Source: Zoroaster sp. YZ-2022 (taxonomy: Eukaryota > Echinodermata > Asteroidea > Forcipulatida > Zoroasteridae). Taken from it: DNA of 64,000 bases. The notes beneath the pieces were generated by a model, which searched no databases, was not told the DNA's origin, and saw only the letters and a program-made list of their open reading frames with translations. Made by a program: the position numbers and the translations under genes. This document shows positions 1-11,700 of this stretch, one piece after another; position 1 is the stretch's first letter; each line of letters starts with the position of its first letter. The stretch is taken from the NCBI GenBank assembly GCA_029582265.1, contig CM055821.1, positions 42,413,694-42,477,693 of the forward strand. Reading direction: 5' to 3'.

Positions 1-308
1 GTAGGTGACCCTTATTTTGACCTCAGCAAGGGTGCCGTTTTGGCCTGTGACCTCATATGCAACCGCTCTATTCAGAAAAAATTAAATCACTAAGTATTTT
101 ACAACAAATTATGGAACTATGTCTCCAGACTTAATTCTTTTCCAGGTATAATTATTTCAAATTTGAATTTACAACTTTTAACTCAAGACAAATCTTGATG
201 AAATGTGGGCGTAAACATCCAGGAATAAATAGTAAAATGTATTTCCACTAGGTTGTGTGTTCCTTTCTTTATTCATATTCCTGTGATACAAACAATGCAA
301 TAGTGGCA

Positions 309-650
309 TGTCGTGGCCGAGTGGCCTAGCTTACCGGACTCAAGTTCTGGTGTTAGCAGCAGAATGTGGGTTTGAATCCCGGTTGTGACACTTGTGTCCT
401 TGAGCAAGACACTTAACCACAATTGCTTATAGGGGCAGAGGCAGTTTAACAACCGCCTTGTTCTGGTCTAGTTACCCCTCCCAGTCCTATTCGCACCGTG
501 AAGAGGCTGGTTATTAACTTGTCTTGTTTCAGTGCGAGGGGCTGGTTTCTTCAGTGTGGAGTCGTTGTAACAACTCAATGACTTAGTAGCCCCCACCTTG
601 GAGTGGCCATTGGCCTTGTGTGGTGCGATTTGCATAATTTTTTTTTTTTT
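309..650 (+). repeat. tRNA-derived SINE, family S1 (diverged copy)
   Basis: The head resembles a class II tRNA (Leu/Ser type): A box TGGCCGAGTGG and B box GGGTTTGAATCCC, followed by the family body 'tgtccttgagcaagacactt' and a T-rich end. Same family as the copies at 7948, 36485, 43692, 44518, 44895, 45760 and 54028. Confidence 0.8.
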
Positions 651-894
651 TTTAAAGTTTCAGCTTGTTACATTGTGTCATTCACAGGAAAGTAGTGAAA
701 ATGCATTGAGGTAATTTGTATTCATTCTAACGTATAGAGTACTCTTTCCTAAATTTGAACCTGACTAAAGAATTTAAGCACTGCCGATAAAATTATTTCT
801 TGGGAAGATTGATACCATCACAAACTGGGTGACTTTACTACCAACTACCAATCCTATATCTTAACCTTTAATTTGCCTTTTCATTAATCTGCAG

Positions 895-2191
895 GATCCT
901 TTGAAAATTGTTCAGCATTGGAGATTTAAGAGCTGGCCTGATGGTAAGTTTCATTCTGTCAATCTCTTTATTAATTAGGATTTGAAGCATTGCATAGTGG
1001 AAGTACAGTAGGCATTCTCTTGAAGACGATCAGAGTACAGTGATCGAAATGTTGAGTTATGTCACCGCTGGTTCTTCTCAGAACCACCAATTTTTACAAC
1101 TCTTAAAGAGATTGTTACATGGTGTTACTCCAATACCTTACTCCTTATTTGTACACATTTTAGCACTTTCAATTCATCATTGTGGTGATATAAATGTTAA
1201 AAAGTTGTTTTGTGGTGGAGGAACAGCCAGAAAAGAAAAAGGTTTATATGTATGACGTTGTACCCAACCTCGTTTGTAAAATCTTTTTGATTTAGAAATA
1301 AAAAATAACATGGAGAAGACTTTAAGAGTCTTCAATGAATGGAGTACTAGTATGGTAAAAACCAGAAGTAACTGGTTCAAATCCCACATCAGTCAAGTTT
1401 CCCATGTTTCTTCAAAAGTTGAAGTAATGACCACTGCATAAATTGTATTTACCATTATTAACCCTCCTACTACTACAAGGGTCAAAATCAGTCAAAATGT
1501 TGAAATACTTCCTAAGGTATATCTAGTGCACTACCTAGTCAAACACGGTCAAAATGAGTCGACCGTTTTTGACTGGTAAAAGCATTGTCTGGTATTGTTC
1601 AGGGTGGTCAAAATGACAGTCAAAACCAGTCAAAATGCCCCTGTGTGCACATTTGGGTCAACAGTCAAAACATACAGTTGACTGGTTTTGACCTCTATAG
1701 CTACTTGCCACTAAAGTGCAGCTATAGTAGGGTTAAAACCCTCCTGCTATAGCTGAACTTTTGTGGCAAGTAGATTTTGTAGTCAATTGACCATTTTTGA
1801 CTGTCATTTTGACCACCCTCAACAATACCAGACAATGCTTTTAGCAGTCAAAAACGGTCAACTCATTTTGACCTGTAAATGTACTTACTACACATAAAGT
1901 TTGACTTTTTAAGTGCACTAGAAATTCCTTGGCATGCATGTCAACATTTTGACTGATTTTGACCCGTGCAGTCATAGGGTTAATTTGATTACTATCTTTG
2001 TGTCATATCAAATTATAGCTCACTTCTCCACTGTCACCATCGAGTTTGCCCAAAAACCCGACTGCACAAAATTGACCCTCACACAAGTGGGCATCCCAGC
2101 TGTAGACTTTGACAGGACGAAAAACGGCTGGAGAACTTACTACTGGCAAGCAATCATGTCCACGTTCAGCTACGGCGCTCAACTGTTTTGA
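895..2191 (+). CDS. AHSA1: AHSA1, last two coding exons (3' end of gene)
   Basis: Activator of Hsp90 ATPase is a cytosolic co-chaperone that binds Hsp90 and stimulates its ATP hydrolysis. Two exons are visible: 895-943 (after acceptor gcag, donor gtaagt) and 2019-2191 (after acceptor ttatag, ending in TGA). The first ends with one extra base and the second supplies two, so the phases join. The first encodes IVQHWRFKSWPD; the second continues HFSTVTIEF and ends in GW..YY..I..TFSYGAQLF, matching the family's conserved C-terminus (AHSA1 domain, START-like fold). Exons for the N-terminal Hsp90-binding domain must lie left of the window; nothing in 1-890 resembles them. The intron holds two TTAA-type MITEs (1462-1979). 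I first took WPD for a tyrosine-phosphatase loop, but the second exon settles the identity. Confidence 0.86.
1022..1130 (+). repeat. Penelope-type terminal repeat fragment
   Basis: Contains ttgaagacgatcagag, then gatcgaaatgttgag, then 'ggttcttctcagaacca' and 'catggtgt(t)ac', the signature order of the Penelope-like terminal repeats seen better preserved at 8987-9211 and 28844-29134. Short and degraded. Confidence 0.55.
1458..1736. mobile_element. TTAA-flanked MITE, CCCTCCTAC ends, GTCAAAA-rich interior
   Basis: TTAA at 1458-1461 and 1733-1736 flank an element starting CCCTCCTAC and ending in the near-complement GTAGGG. The interior is built from reiterated GTCAAAA / GACTGGTTTTGAC phrases. 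TTAA duplications with CCC-type ends are piggyBac-like. It has no coding capacity. It lies in the AHSA1 intron and shares its right TTAA region with the next element. Confidence 0.8.
1733..1983. mobile_element. Second GTCAAAA-type TTAA MITE in inverted orientation
   Basis: Begins ACCCTCCTGCTATAG just after the preceding element and ends at GGG plus TTAA (1980-1983). Its interior is the reverse complement of the neighbour, so two copies sit tail to tail. Confidence 0.72.
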
Positions 2192-2575
2192 TGTCGGCTT
2201 TTGGTTTGTGTCGGAGCATAATCCCAATTTTACGACATATTTATTTGTACATAGAGAAGTGCAGATAACTGTTTGGTTTTAAAGTAATTTTTTTTTTTAT
2301 TTGGAAGAAAATCAGGGGAATGTTAAACAAAACAGTGTAAGTGCATGCATCCCCAACTGCCAGCATTAAGATGGGAGAAGATTGGGGGGGGGGGATTGAG
2401 TTGAAATTGCAAATGACATAAAACACAATAAAGGGGGCCACTTTGCATCCGTCACGTTAGCAGTTTTTCCAATGGTTGTTATTTATTTTTAAGTACCTGA
2501 AACCGACCAAAAAGTGTTTCAACATGTGAATGGACATGCAGGCTTATACTAGAACTAATTTGAGTTGATTTATTA

Positions 2576-4391
2576 AGTGTTCGGGTATGTGCCCGAAACA
2601 CCTATTGTTTTTGTACTTTTTTTTTTTTTACTTCTTCTTCTTCTTCTTCTCCTTCTCCTTCTCCCCAATCTTGTCCGCTAACAAAAACATACTTGCCAAG
2701 TTTAAAAAACCTTCAAACTTCACACATAGTTAGACCTTAACTTGTAGATGAAACCTAGTGACGTCATGATAATCAGAAAACCGCAACAGTGACGTCATGA
2801 TGACGTCAAGCCCACATACGTATTGACCCACATTCAGTGTGTTATTGTGCGTTAGAAATTCTAACTATAGAGGGCGCTATACAACTTTAGTGGTCTTTAC
2901 ACAATCGGTGCAAAAGAAATTAATTCGTCTTATCCTATCAATGCCAAGTTTAGCGTGAAGTTTCCCGTTATGCTAATCGGATTGCTTAATAGTGGACATG
3001 GAATGTAAGAGGGGGTTTCACCGAGAGATGTCCACCTGGGCACCTGCTTTACTGATTTGTGTGCCTTTTAATAATTATTTTATTTGAGTTTGTTGAATTT
3101 CAAAACTTTTAGTGGTCACTTGGTGGCGTTGATCATCACATATATTTATAAACTTATAACGCGTTTGTGGAGCATATCGCTGTAAAAGGTAACGAAAATT
3201 CATTCCACTTTTCTACTGATTCAAAGTTTTCACAAGCACATCGAAGTCATCTGCAGACACCTGATTGGTGCTTCTTACTATGGTGTAAGTAAAAAGGTGA
3301 AAACAGCGATAAATTACTTTTAAAAATTGGTCAAAGTTGATGATTTTTGTAAACAAGCTTACGTACATGTGTACACGACGGTATACCCTTCCGATGGTAC
3401 CCTTCACACTTACACTGTCAAATCGGCGCTTATTGGACAAAATGGCATGTTGATTTGGAGGCATTTGATATGGGGCTAGTTAGGTTTTGGTGAGTTTACT
3501 TCAGTAGTTTGTACAAAATGTAGGCTTACCAGTAGGCAGTACCACACATACACATAGTGAATGATGTACTTCAATATTATTATTAATAATTGAGGAAGGA
3601 AGTCAGATTCTTATGACTGTTAGTGACTGACCTTGTGTGTAGTAATATTAATTTAAAAAACAAATATTAATCTAATCCCTTGCAAAGACGTCCATGATGC
3701 TATTGGTGTGCAACTTTCATCATTACATTAATTATTTGTGTAAATTTAAGAAACTAAAAATTATTGAAAATATTTTCCTCATTAACGTTAGTCGTTAGGC
3801 ATGGTATGCATTATATTGGAAGGGTGTGTAGGGACCTACCAATACAATAAGACATACCTGATGGCTGCATTGCAGTTTACTTTATAGTGGCACTTAATTT
3901 TCTCACTAAAGTAGCCCAGAAACAAATATCAGCACCTTTATTGAGATAATGAAACAGTCACATCATAGAGGAAGGATTTTGTCAAGAATAATTGTGTGCA
4001 ATTTTGAAAACAACCAATGCCCTTTTCAATTTCAATGGTCCAGCTACTCCAAAATTATACACTTTTTTCCCCATTTTATTTACATAAATTAGAACTTCTC
4101 TATAATTTTCAAATACTTTATTCTTGGTCCATGTACTTATAAAACCTTCCTATTATTTTTACAGCATGTTCACTGTGACATATTATTTTCCTCATTCACA
4201 TGAATTAGAACTTCTCTGAAATTTCAAATACTTTATTTTTGGTCCATGTACTTATAAAACCTCTGAAATTTCAAATACTTTATTCTTGGTCCATGTACTT
4301 ATAAATCTCCAACACTTCGAATTAATGACGTAACCATTTTAACTTCAACCGAACACCTTGTTTTTGTTGTGACAAAAACTTATATCTAGTT
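2576..4391. repeat. Dispersed repeat with GTGTTCG/CGAACACC ends, rich in TGACGTCA
   Basis: Starts gtgttcgggtatgtg, has a CTT microsatellite at 2629-2655, then a block (cttcaaactt.acacata.ttagacc) shared with 32785-32815, several TGACGTCA palindromes (2760-2805), and ends near cgaacaccttgtttttgtt...tctag. A shorter relative is at 32673-33641. I see no coding frame; the interior 3000-4300 is otherwise unremarkable AT-rich DNA with a locally duplicated segment (4080-4310, phrase 'cttggtccatgtacttataa' three times). Confidence 0.5.
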
Positions 4392-4418
4392 TTATTTTAT
4401 TTTTTTATTTATTTTTTT

Positions 4419-4498
4419 ACCCTCAAATTTCCATAAAAATTGGACGGAAAAAGTTACCTCACTTTTCCGTCCATTTGTTGATGGAAATTTTAGGGTAA
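4419..4498. repeat. Small foldback (inverted repeat)
   Basis: ACCCTCAAATTTCCAT..AAATTGGACGG pairs with CCGTCCATTT..ATGGAAATTTTAGGGT; arms of about 36 nt with a short loop. Confidence 0.65.
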
Positions 4499-4869
4499 TT
4501 AAAAAATTAATAGTAATAATCAACTCAAATTATCTTTATGATAAGCATGCATGTCTATTCAAATGTTGAAAGTCTTTTTGGGTGGTTTCAGATATTTAAA
4601 AAAAAATTACAACCATTAGAAAAACTGATAACGTGACGGTAGGAAAGTGGCCCCCTTTATTGTGTTTTATGTCAAATAACAATTTTCAAGACAGTGTTGT
4701 GGTTTTAGTGAATAACTGTGTCATGGATAACTTAGGAATATTCTATATGGAGCCCTGTTTAAACCAGTATTTTTTTGGGGGGGGGGGGGGGATGTTCATT
4801 TTAACCACCTTTCAAGAATTCTATCCAGCACTTCCTGATTAACTAAAATCTTTTTTCTTTTTAACTGAA

Positions 4870-5990
4870 GATTGTAAAGATTTATCGCACATGTTTTTTG
4901 CTATTCTATGAAAAATTTATTACATCATTGAAGGGAAAACAACTATTTTGAAGTGAAAGATTTCACAAGATAAGTTGACAGAAGCTAGGTTCTCAAAGAA
5001 AATTTTGTGAAAAGCACAGGTGATACATCATTAAAAATAGTCATGAGGAAGCATGATTTTACAGAATTTATGGTTGGTCCCGTCATAAATTCATTTGGGC
5101 ACTTATTTACTGCTAAAAAGCTTCGTCTTATCACATTATGTCGTTATTGAGAATATAATTAAAATGCATTTTTCATATTCATTCAGAAGTTGTATTTTTG
5201 GACAAAGTAAACTGTGTTCAATTACATTTTCAAGATACCAATAGTGTAATGGGGGTTTTAACATACAACAAAATAAATGATGCGTAGATGCAAGTTTTAC
5301 CTAAAACGTATTTGGTTTAAGTTTATGATTGTATCCAAGGAGTCAAATATTCCTCAATTATTTACATTTATTTTTATACAGATCGTTAGTGTTTAATTAT
5401 CAAATATGACATAACTAATCAGGCTGAAGTTATCACAAGTTGGTTGTTAAACGTATATCTTGATTCAGAAAAAGTAACACACTTTTGGAAGTGGTTTGCC
5501 ATCATTTACCTAAATATTATGCCAGTGGTACAATCGTACAAACTCAATCCAAAGAATTTAAGAACGAGACTAAGTCAAAATGTTCCTGTCTGGTTCGTGC
5601 ACATCGTATCCCTTTAGTGGTGAGAATGCACCCAGTGTCTTGATGACAGGGCACACTTCATATGCGTATTTACTTCTGCCACCTTATGATCTCTGGAGAA
5701 ATTAGGCGCATATGATAACTACAGAATATGCTTAACTCAAAGAAAAATCGTTGCCCTATCAATCAGTGGTGATCTAAAAATGTGCGCCCTCAACAGCTCA
5801 TGCACGGAGCAGACAGGTAGGTTTCACTTTTTTGTTATAACTATTGAAATGTATGAGTTGTATATGAATAAAAGTAACCGGATGATTAAACTGCATTTAA
5901 AAAAAGGAGTGACTTAATGTGATCCGATTGGATGGACGCGAGTTGATATACCTCGACTCTGCTTGTCGGTGTAGTTTTACAATGAAATAA
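4870..5990. other. Intergenic, no recognised feature
   Basis: AT-rich unique-looking DNA. I see no splice-bounded coding block, RNA gene or clear repeat here. Confidence 0.5.
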
Positions 5991-5995
5991 CAAGG

Positions 5996-7062
5996 TTCTG
6001 CATAAACCGGGGCCAATTTCACAGAGCTGTTTTGCAGAAAAATTGCTTATTCTCTGCTTGGCAGCTTCCATTACAGTAAAGCAGTAAAGCTACCAAGGTC
6101 AAACTGTGACAAGCAAAAACTGTACAGGAGTCTGTGGAAGAAACTAAAAAAATCTATTTTGAAGAGATGTCAAAATACATTTTAGAAATTCTTTTGGCAC
6201 TAACACCTGCAATCTCATTCATCCATAACTGCATAAACCAGGGGCCAATTTAACCCTAACTCCCTAAGCATTTTTACTAGAAACCTTCCTCAACCTATCA
6301 AATCCCAACACCATGGTTGACTGTTGCTGGTTTACAGTACTCAACCCATCAAACTCTAACAGTCCACTTGCCATAACAGTACTCAACCCGTCAAACTCCA
6401 ACAGGCCCTTAGCTGTTGGATTTTGATTGAGTGGGGACACATGGCCCAAAGTAAAGTTTGAACACTGGAGTCACACAGTACTCAACCCATCATAATCCAA
6501 CAATTGTTTTCATGCTAAAAAACTTAACTATACAAAACTAAAACACCCTATGGAATAAATGGTAGGTTCTAGTTGTATGATGTTAGACACAATGCCAAGC
6601 ATACCTAAGTACAATATTTGCCTTTATCAGTTGTTTATTACAGCAGGTTGCATACACACACTCTCTCCACTCAAAGTCTAACAATGTTGCATGCTAGTAG
6701 AACCACCGTCCTCACTCAATCAAAATCCAACACTGTTACTGCACACATACAGTACTCATCCAGCCATATTCCAACACTTTACACATGCCATATCAGAAGT
6801 ACACAGTACTCAACCCATCAAACTCTAACAATCCCTGGTGTTGGAGTTTGGCTGGATGGGGATCGTTAGGGTTAATGGAGCTGTTTTGCAGAAAAATTGC
6901 TTATTGGAAATATTTGCTGAGCAGCTGTATTACAGTGAAGATACCAAGGCCAAACTGTGACAAGAAAATATCTATTTTGAAGAGATCTTGTCAAAATACA
7001 TTTTAGAAATTCTTTCTTTTTGGCACTAACACCTGCAATCTCAGTCATCCGTAATGTTTAAA
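5996..7062. repeat. Tandemly duplicated 250-bp repeat, second copy interrupted
   Basis: 5996-6235 (aaccggggccaatttcacag ... cacctgcaatctcattcatc) recurs as 6232-6250 plus 6872-7062, with the same internal blocks (gagctgttttgcagaaaaa, ccaaactgtgacaag, tttggcactaacacctgcaa). The second copy is split by the TTAA element at 6254-6871. A relative of the end sequence is at 47702 and 48694. Confidence 0.7.
6250..6875. mobile_element. TTAA-flanked element, CCCTAAC ends
   Basis: TTAA at 6250-6253 and 6872-6875 flank an element starting CCCTAACTCCCTAAGC and ending CGTTAGGG. The interior reiterates phrases such as 'actcaacccatcaaactc' and 'caacactgtta'. It is inserted in the second unit of the flanking tandem repeat, which shows the empty-site sequence by comparison. 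Confidence 0.8.
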
Positions 7063-7233
7063 GTACTTGATATTGGGTGAAGATCAAAGTGTAAAATGTT
7101 CAACTGCACATAGTAAACATGCGCGCAGTTTACCTGCCATGAAATTGCCCTCATACTTTCAAGGTCACTCCCACTCATTGCTTCCCCTCAGGCATGCAAC
7201 TTTTCAGCTGATCGGCTGATTTCCTCTTTTTCT

Positions 7234-7542
7234 TTAACCAGTTCACGTCGGGAATATTTTTTTTTTTTTCCGGTCCCCCGTGCGGGTTTATTTTCAGTAA
7301 AAAATTTCTAGCCATTAATAAAAAAAATTTTGTCAATGAAACTAAGTCCGGACACCCAAATAAACACCTTTACTCATTGAAATTTCGAGAATTAAATGGC
7401 TAGTTTTTTAATTACAGTTGTGTTTGTTCAGCACTATTGGACCGTTGGCAAGCTCCGATGTAACAGCCTATTAGCGACCAGTCGGTAACACACACACAAA
7501 TCGGAATGCGTGTATACACGGCCTCCGACGTGAACTGGTTAA
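7234..7542. mobile_element. TTAA MITE with CCAGTT ends (short copy)
   Basis: TTAA 7234-7237 and 7539-7542; ends CCAGTTCACGTCGG and CCGACGTGAACTGG are complementary. It is a shortened relative, in the opposite orientation, of the elements at 38744-39334 and 61862-62490. It is inserted within another repeat whose arms (gcatgcaact..cagctgat; cctctttttgcaa) resemble 38017-38162. Confidence 0.8.
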
Positions 7543-7947
7543 TAATAGTGCTATAGAAAACTGAAAAACACTGTACAAAGTTTTGTGTGCTCGGCCATTT
7601 CCTCTTTTTTGCAATTACAAAGTTGCAAGTCTGTTCCCGTGGCTGATATCGAGTGTGAGGTGGTATTCAATTTGTTGTTAGGAACTTTAAGAATAAAAAT
7701 TATCGCTAAAATATTTAAAGACTTAATAACCAGAATCTAGAAACAAGGAAGGAAAATAAATCACCATACAACACAAAATACACTGTTTTTTATACTTTTC
7801 ATTAAAACTTTTTTTTTCTTTCTTACAAGGTGGCAAAAGAGGTGTGAGTTTGTCAAAATATCACCTCGCATTTGAATGGGCTGGGGAAGCTGCTCCCACT
7901 GTAAACAAATCACATGGTCAAGGGGAGGGTTTGCCTTTCAACCGCTT

Positions 7948-8287
7948 GTTTTAATAATAATAATGTGTGGACTTATATAGCGCACGTATCCACCAACTGA
8001 GTGGTGCTCAAGGCGCATATTATTACCCCTGCTCATAAGGCTCATAAATCATTCCTGAAACCATCTCAGCTCCCTGGGGAGTATACAGCTCAATTGCTGC
8101 CATTATAGGGCTAATCAACCAACTCTGCCCTCACAGGTACCCATTTAACCCCTGGGTGGAGAGAAGCAATTATGGTTAAGTGTCTTGCTCAAGGACACAA
8201 GTGTCACGGCCGGGATTCGAACCCACATTCTGCTGCTAACACCAGAACTTGAGTCCGGTAAGCTAGACCGCTCGGCCACTCTGTGTG
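7948..8287 (-). repeat. tRNA-derived SINE, family S1
   Basis: Reverse orientation: TAA microsatellite at the low-coordinate end, then 'tatatagcgcacgtatccac', 'ctccctggggagtatacagc', and the tRNA-like head near 8210-8285 (B box gggattcgaaccc, A box ccgctcggcca). Confidence 0.88.
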
Positions 8288-8389
8288 GGTAGTCTTACAG
8301 TTTTACTATTGGCCAGCCAATTGAATGCTATAACCTCAAAGGTTACTGCTCCAAAACTTGGCATTTAAAAAGCAAACCTTCCTTAGTTG

Positions 8390-8485
8390 AGTTGTAACCA
8401 ACTGGTTCTTTCAGAACAATTTACTACTCAATGAGAATTTTACATTGTGTCACCGCAAACAATCTTTACTCATCTGTACTCATGT
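8390..8485 (+). repeat. Penelope-type terminal repeat fragment
   Basis: 'gagttgtaaccaactggttc', 'tactactcaatgaga' and 'tgtgtcaccgcaaacaatct' are the distal part of the Penelope-like terminal repeat family. Confidence 0.6.
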
Positions 8486-8732
8486 GCAGCTAGAAGGCAG
8501 AGCTGGTGGGAGTTAACAACGAGTTTATTCAAGGAAGTATTCTGCTTTGGCCTGGAGTTTTACAGAGGCCACAGCCTCCGTTGCCCTGGTCTTGGCGCCC
8601 CTTAAAAATGTTCCTATAGATTGATATTCTAATGGAAGTCCCCTAGGAGTTACTCAGGAGAAGTGGACTTGCCCCTATACGAATGAAATTCCAGGCCTTA
8701 CAACTCTACAGTGGTACCATTTAATAATAAAT

Positions 8733-11700
8733 CTAGCGAGTCTCTAGGTCACTTTTTCCCTCTTGCTGCCGATGAGTTTCGGTTTTCTCCTGGTCTGGCT
8801 GCGGCCTCCATTCGTCTCTCAGTTGCCTGTGTCGTTGTACCTCCTCTGTGACCGCACCAATCTTGAGATTGGGGAGTATGTCCTCCAGCATGCTAGCTAC
8901 AACTTTCACATGGGGCACCCTCGGAAGATCATTCATGTTGACTTTCTCTAAGTTTCTAGAAACATAAACAAGATGTTATCATAAGTAAGAGTAATTGCGG
9001 TGACACCATGTGAAATGCTCAATTGAGTAGTAATTAGTTCTGAAAAGAACTGGAGGTACAACTCAACGTTTCGATCAGTATGCTCTGATCGTCCTCAGGA
9101 TCGACGATTAGAGCATACTGATCGAAACGTCGAGTTGTACCTCCAGTTCTTTTCAGAACTAATTACTACTCAATTGAGCATTTCACATGGTGTCACCGCA
9201 ATTACTCTTACTTATCCTCCTCACCATGCAAAGCTACAAGTTCTACAAGATGTTATCATTACACAACCTCCTACTCTCAATTCATTTTGCCAGCAGGTTG
9301 ACAGACCTAACAAAACCCTTCGTTTGTCAGTTTTTTGAATAACTGTGTACAACACCGAGCTGTATACTCCCCAGGGAGCTGAGATGGTTTCAATTCAGGA
9401 ATAATTTATGCGCCTTGATCTAGTCGCTCAGATATGTGCACTGTATAAGAATCATGTATTATTATTAACATATTACTTTACAGTACAGTACATGTACATA
9501 CATTCCCACACGAAACCACTACTCATCGCTAGCAAGTACTTTTTGTATTTCAAAACCTGTCAAAGGATTTTGAGGTATGAAACTCTGCAAAGGTACATGT
9601 AATGATCTTGAGGGAATGTACAACATTGTATTTTTATATTTTTCAAAATACACGAATGACACAGTTTTACAAAAACAAAAATTGGTATAAAGTTTGTACA
9701 AATTTCAATCATCCTGAGAATGATTCCGTCTGTAGTGCTTTCATCTTGGGAAAAAAAAATAAAAAAAATAATTTGATTTTTGCCCTGCTGTATATTTGGT
9801 GCGTTCTGAGATTCTGTGGAAAAAACCTCCACAGCCAACTCTGGCGGGATTTGATCTCACAAGTTCATGCTTACTAGTGCAGATGTCCTTACCTCTCGAC
9901 CACTGAGCTTGTCTATTGACGATAGGCCAGCTAGAATCCTATATAGCAATCGGGTACCACAATTTGCATTAACCCTCCTACTACTACAAGGGTCAAAATC
10001 AGTCAAAATGTTGATATACTTGCCAAATTATATCTAGTGCACTTAAAAAGTCGAACACTGTCAAACCTTACGTGCAGTAAGTAACATTTACAGGTCAAAA
10101 TGAGTCGACCATATTTGACTGGTAAAAGCATTGTCTGGTATTGTTCAGGGTGGTCAAAATGACAGTAACAACCAGTCAAAAATGCCCCTGTGTGCACATT
10201 TGGGTCAACATTCAAAACAGGCAGTTGACTGATTTTGACCTCTATAGCAGAGCTGCCAACTCTTCCGGATTCTGCGGAAGACTTCCGTATTTGACGGTAA
10301 TTTACTTACTTTTGGTGCCAAAAGGAGAGGCCTCCTTGCATATATTTTAAGTAAGTAAATTACCGTCAAATACGGAAGTCTTCCGCAGAATCCGGAAGAG
10401 TTGGCAGCTCTGCTATAGCTACTTGCCACTAAAGTGCAGCTATAGTAGGAGGGTTAATTGATGAAATTCTGATGTTTGGTGATAAACAATTGATTTGACT
10501 TTTACCCTACACTGACGTATGTGTGAAGCACTGTATACTCAGTGCTTTCAGATAATTTCATCAATTAATGAAAAAAGTTGCCATCTGGTGACTTACTGAA
10601 AAACTGTTTATGACAGTTTTGCATAACATTTATGGCACTGAAGGCAACCAAGATGGCTGAAAAAGTGCCCTTTACTCAGGAAAATGGGCCTTGCCCCCTT
10701 AAGAATGAAATACCAGACCTGCACGACACAAAGTGGGCTTTAAGAATCCTTTACCTCATGTGATGCAGACTGGCCAATCCATTCTCTGTGATTTGCGGAC
10801 ACTTGTTGATGTTCAGATGCGTGAGCGTGTCTTGCAGATGCACAAGACGACCGAGACAGCTGTCATCGATGTAGGGGCAACCTTCAAAACTTAGAAGTTT
10901 GAGTTTCTTTAATTTAACTGTGGAAAGATTTAAATTTCAACAAGAAAAAAAGCAATTGTTATGAAATACACAGACACTCCGAACCAGCAATCATTCAAAT
11001 CACAATATTTCAAATGCATGAACATCTTCCAAACTTCCTAAGCAGCTGATTTTCTGCTTACTGTATGTTTTTCATTTCATAGCGCTGCTAACCGTTAAGC
11101 ATAGAGAAAGGCACGCTTACTTGCCAGCCGTTATTGCTAGCAAATGAGTGACGCAACAATACAAATCCATGGTCAATGCGCACGCTCCACTCTGAATGTT
11201 CTTGCTAACCTGTGAAATATGGTTCAGACTGGTCCCCTGTCTATATCCTATCAATGAAAAGACCAGAAAGGTGTTCAAAAACACAGAAAACAGTAGGAAG
11301 CATTTTTGGTTCGTATATCTAATCATTTAGCCAGCAACACATCAGGGTCATCTTTTGGATGCCCTTTTCGGTGAATGGACGCCCTGTTTTATTTGCGCTT
11401 TACATGTGAAAGTACATGTATTGTAAATTTAACATTTGGACGTCCAATTTTTGAAAAAAGTTGACACCCTTTCTCAAAATATTGGCTAACACTTTGGACA
11501 CAAATGTACATTTGCAACATTTGTACGTATGGTAAAATGGTGCTGGAAAAACTCTGAGATCAGTTAAGTGCATTTGCCCGCTACAGGACTACGATACGCA
11601 TGCAGCTGTGACAGTGAATACTTACTTATTTGGGCCATGCCGTGATAGTCTATGAGCGTTGCCTTTGCATCGATAGCGTCAATGTTATACTCCATCAGAT

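Larger units (their letters stand above)
2396..4690. mobile_element. Element with long inverted arms (2396-2575 / 4517-4690)
   Basis: The segment 2403-2575 reads as the reverse complement of 4517-4680 (shared blocks: gacataaaacacaataaagg, gtggccccct, cgtcacgtta, atttgagttgatt). Both arms also abut G-runs (2384-2394; 4778-4790), so the original arms may extend to about 2230 and 4860. The centre carries a separate element (2576-4391) and a foldback (4419-4498). No transposase is recognisable. Confidence 0.65.

Noticed and set aside
309..400. tRNA-Leu/Ser gene at this and the other S1 sites
   Set aside because: A and B boxes are present, but acceptor stems do not pair and each is followed by the same SINE body and tail.
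895..943. Protein tyrosine phosphatase exon (WPD loop)
   Set aside because: FKSWPD looks like a PTP WPD loop, but the phase-matched next exon at 2019-2191 gives the AHSA1 C-terminus.
3213..3464. 83-codon minus-strand open frame
   Set aside because: It lies within repeat-like DNA, with no recognised family or splice partner.
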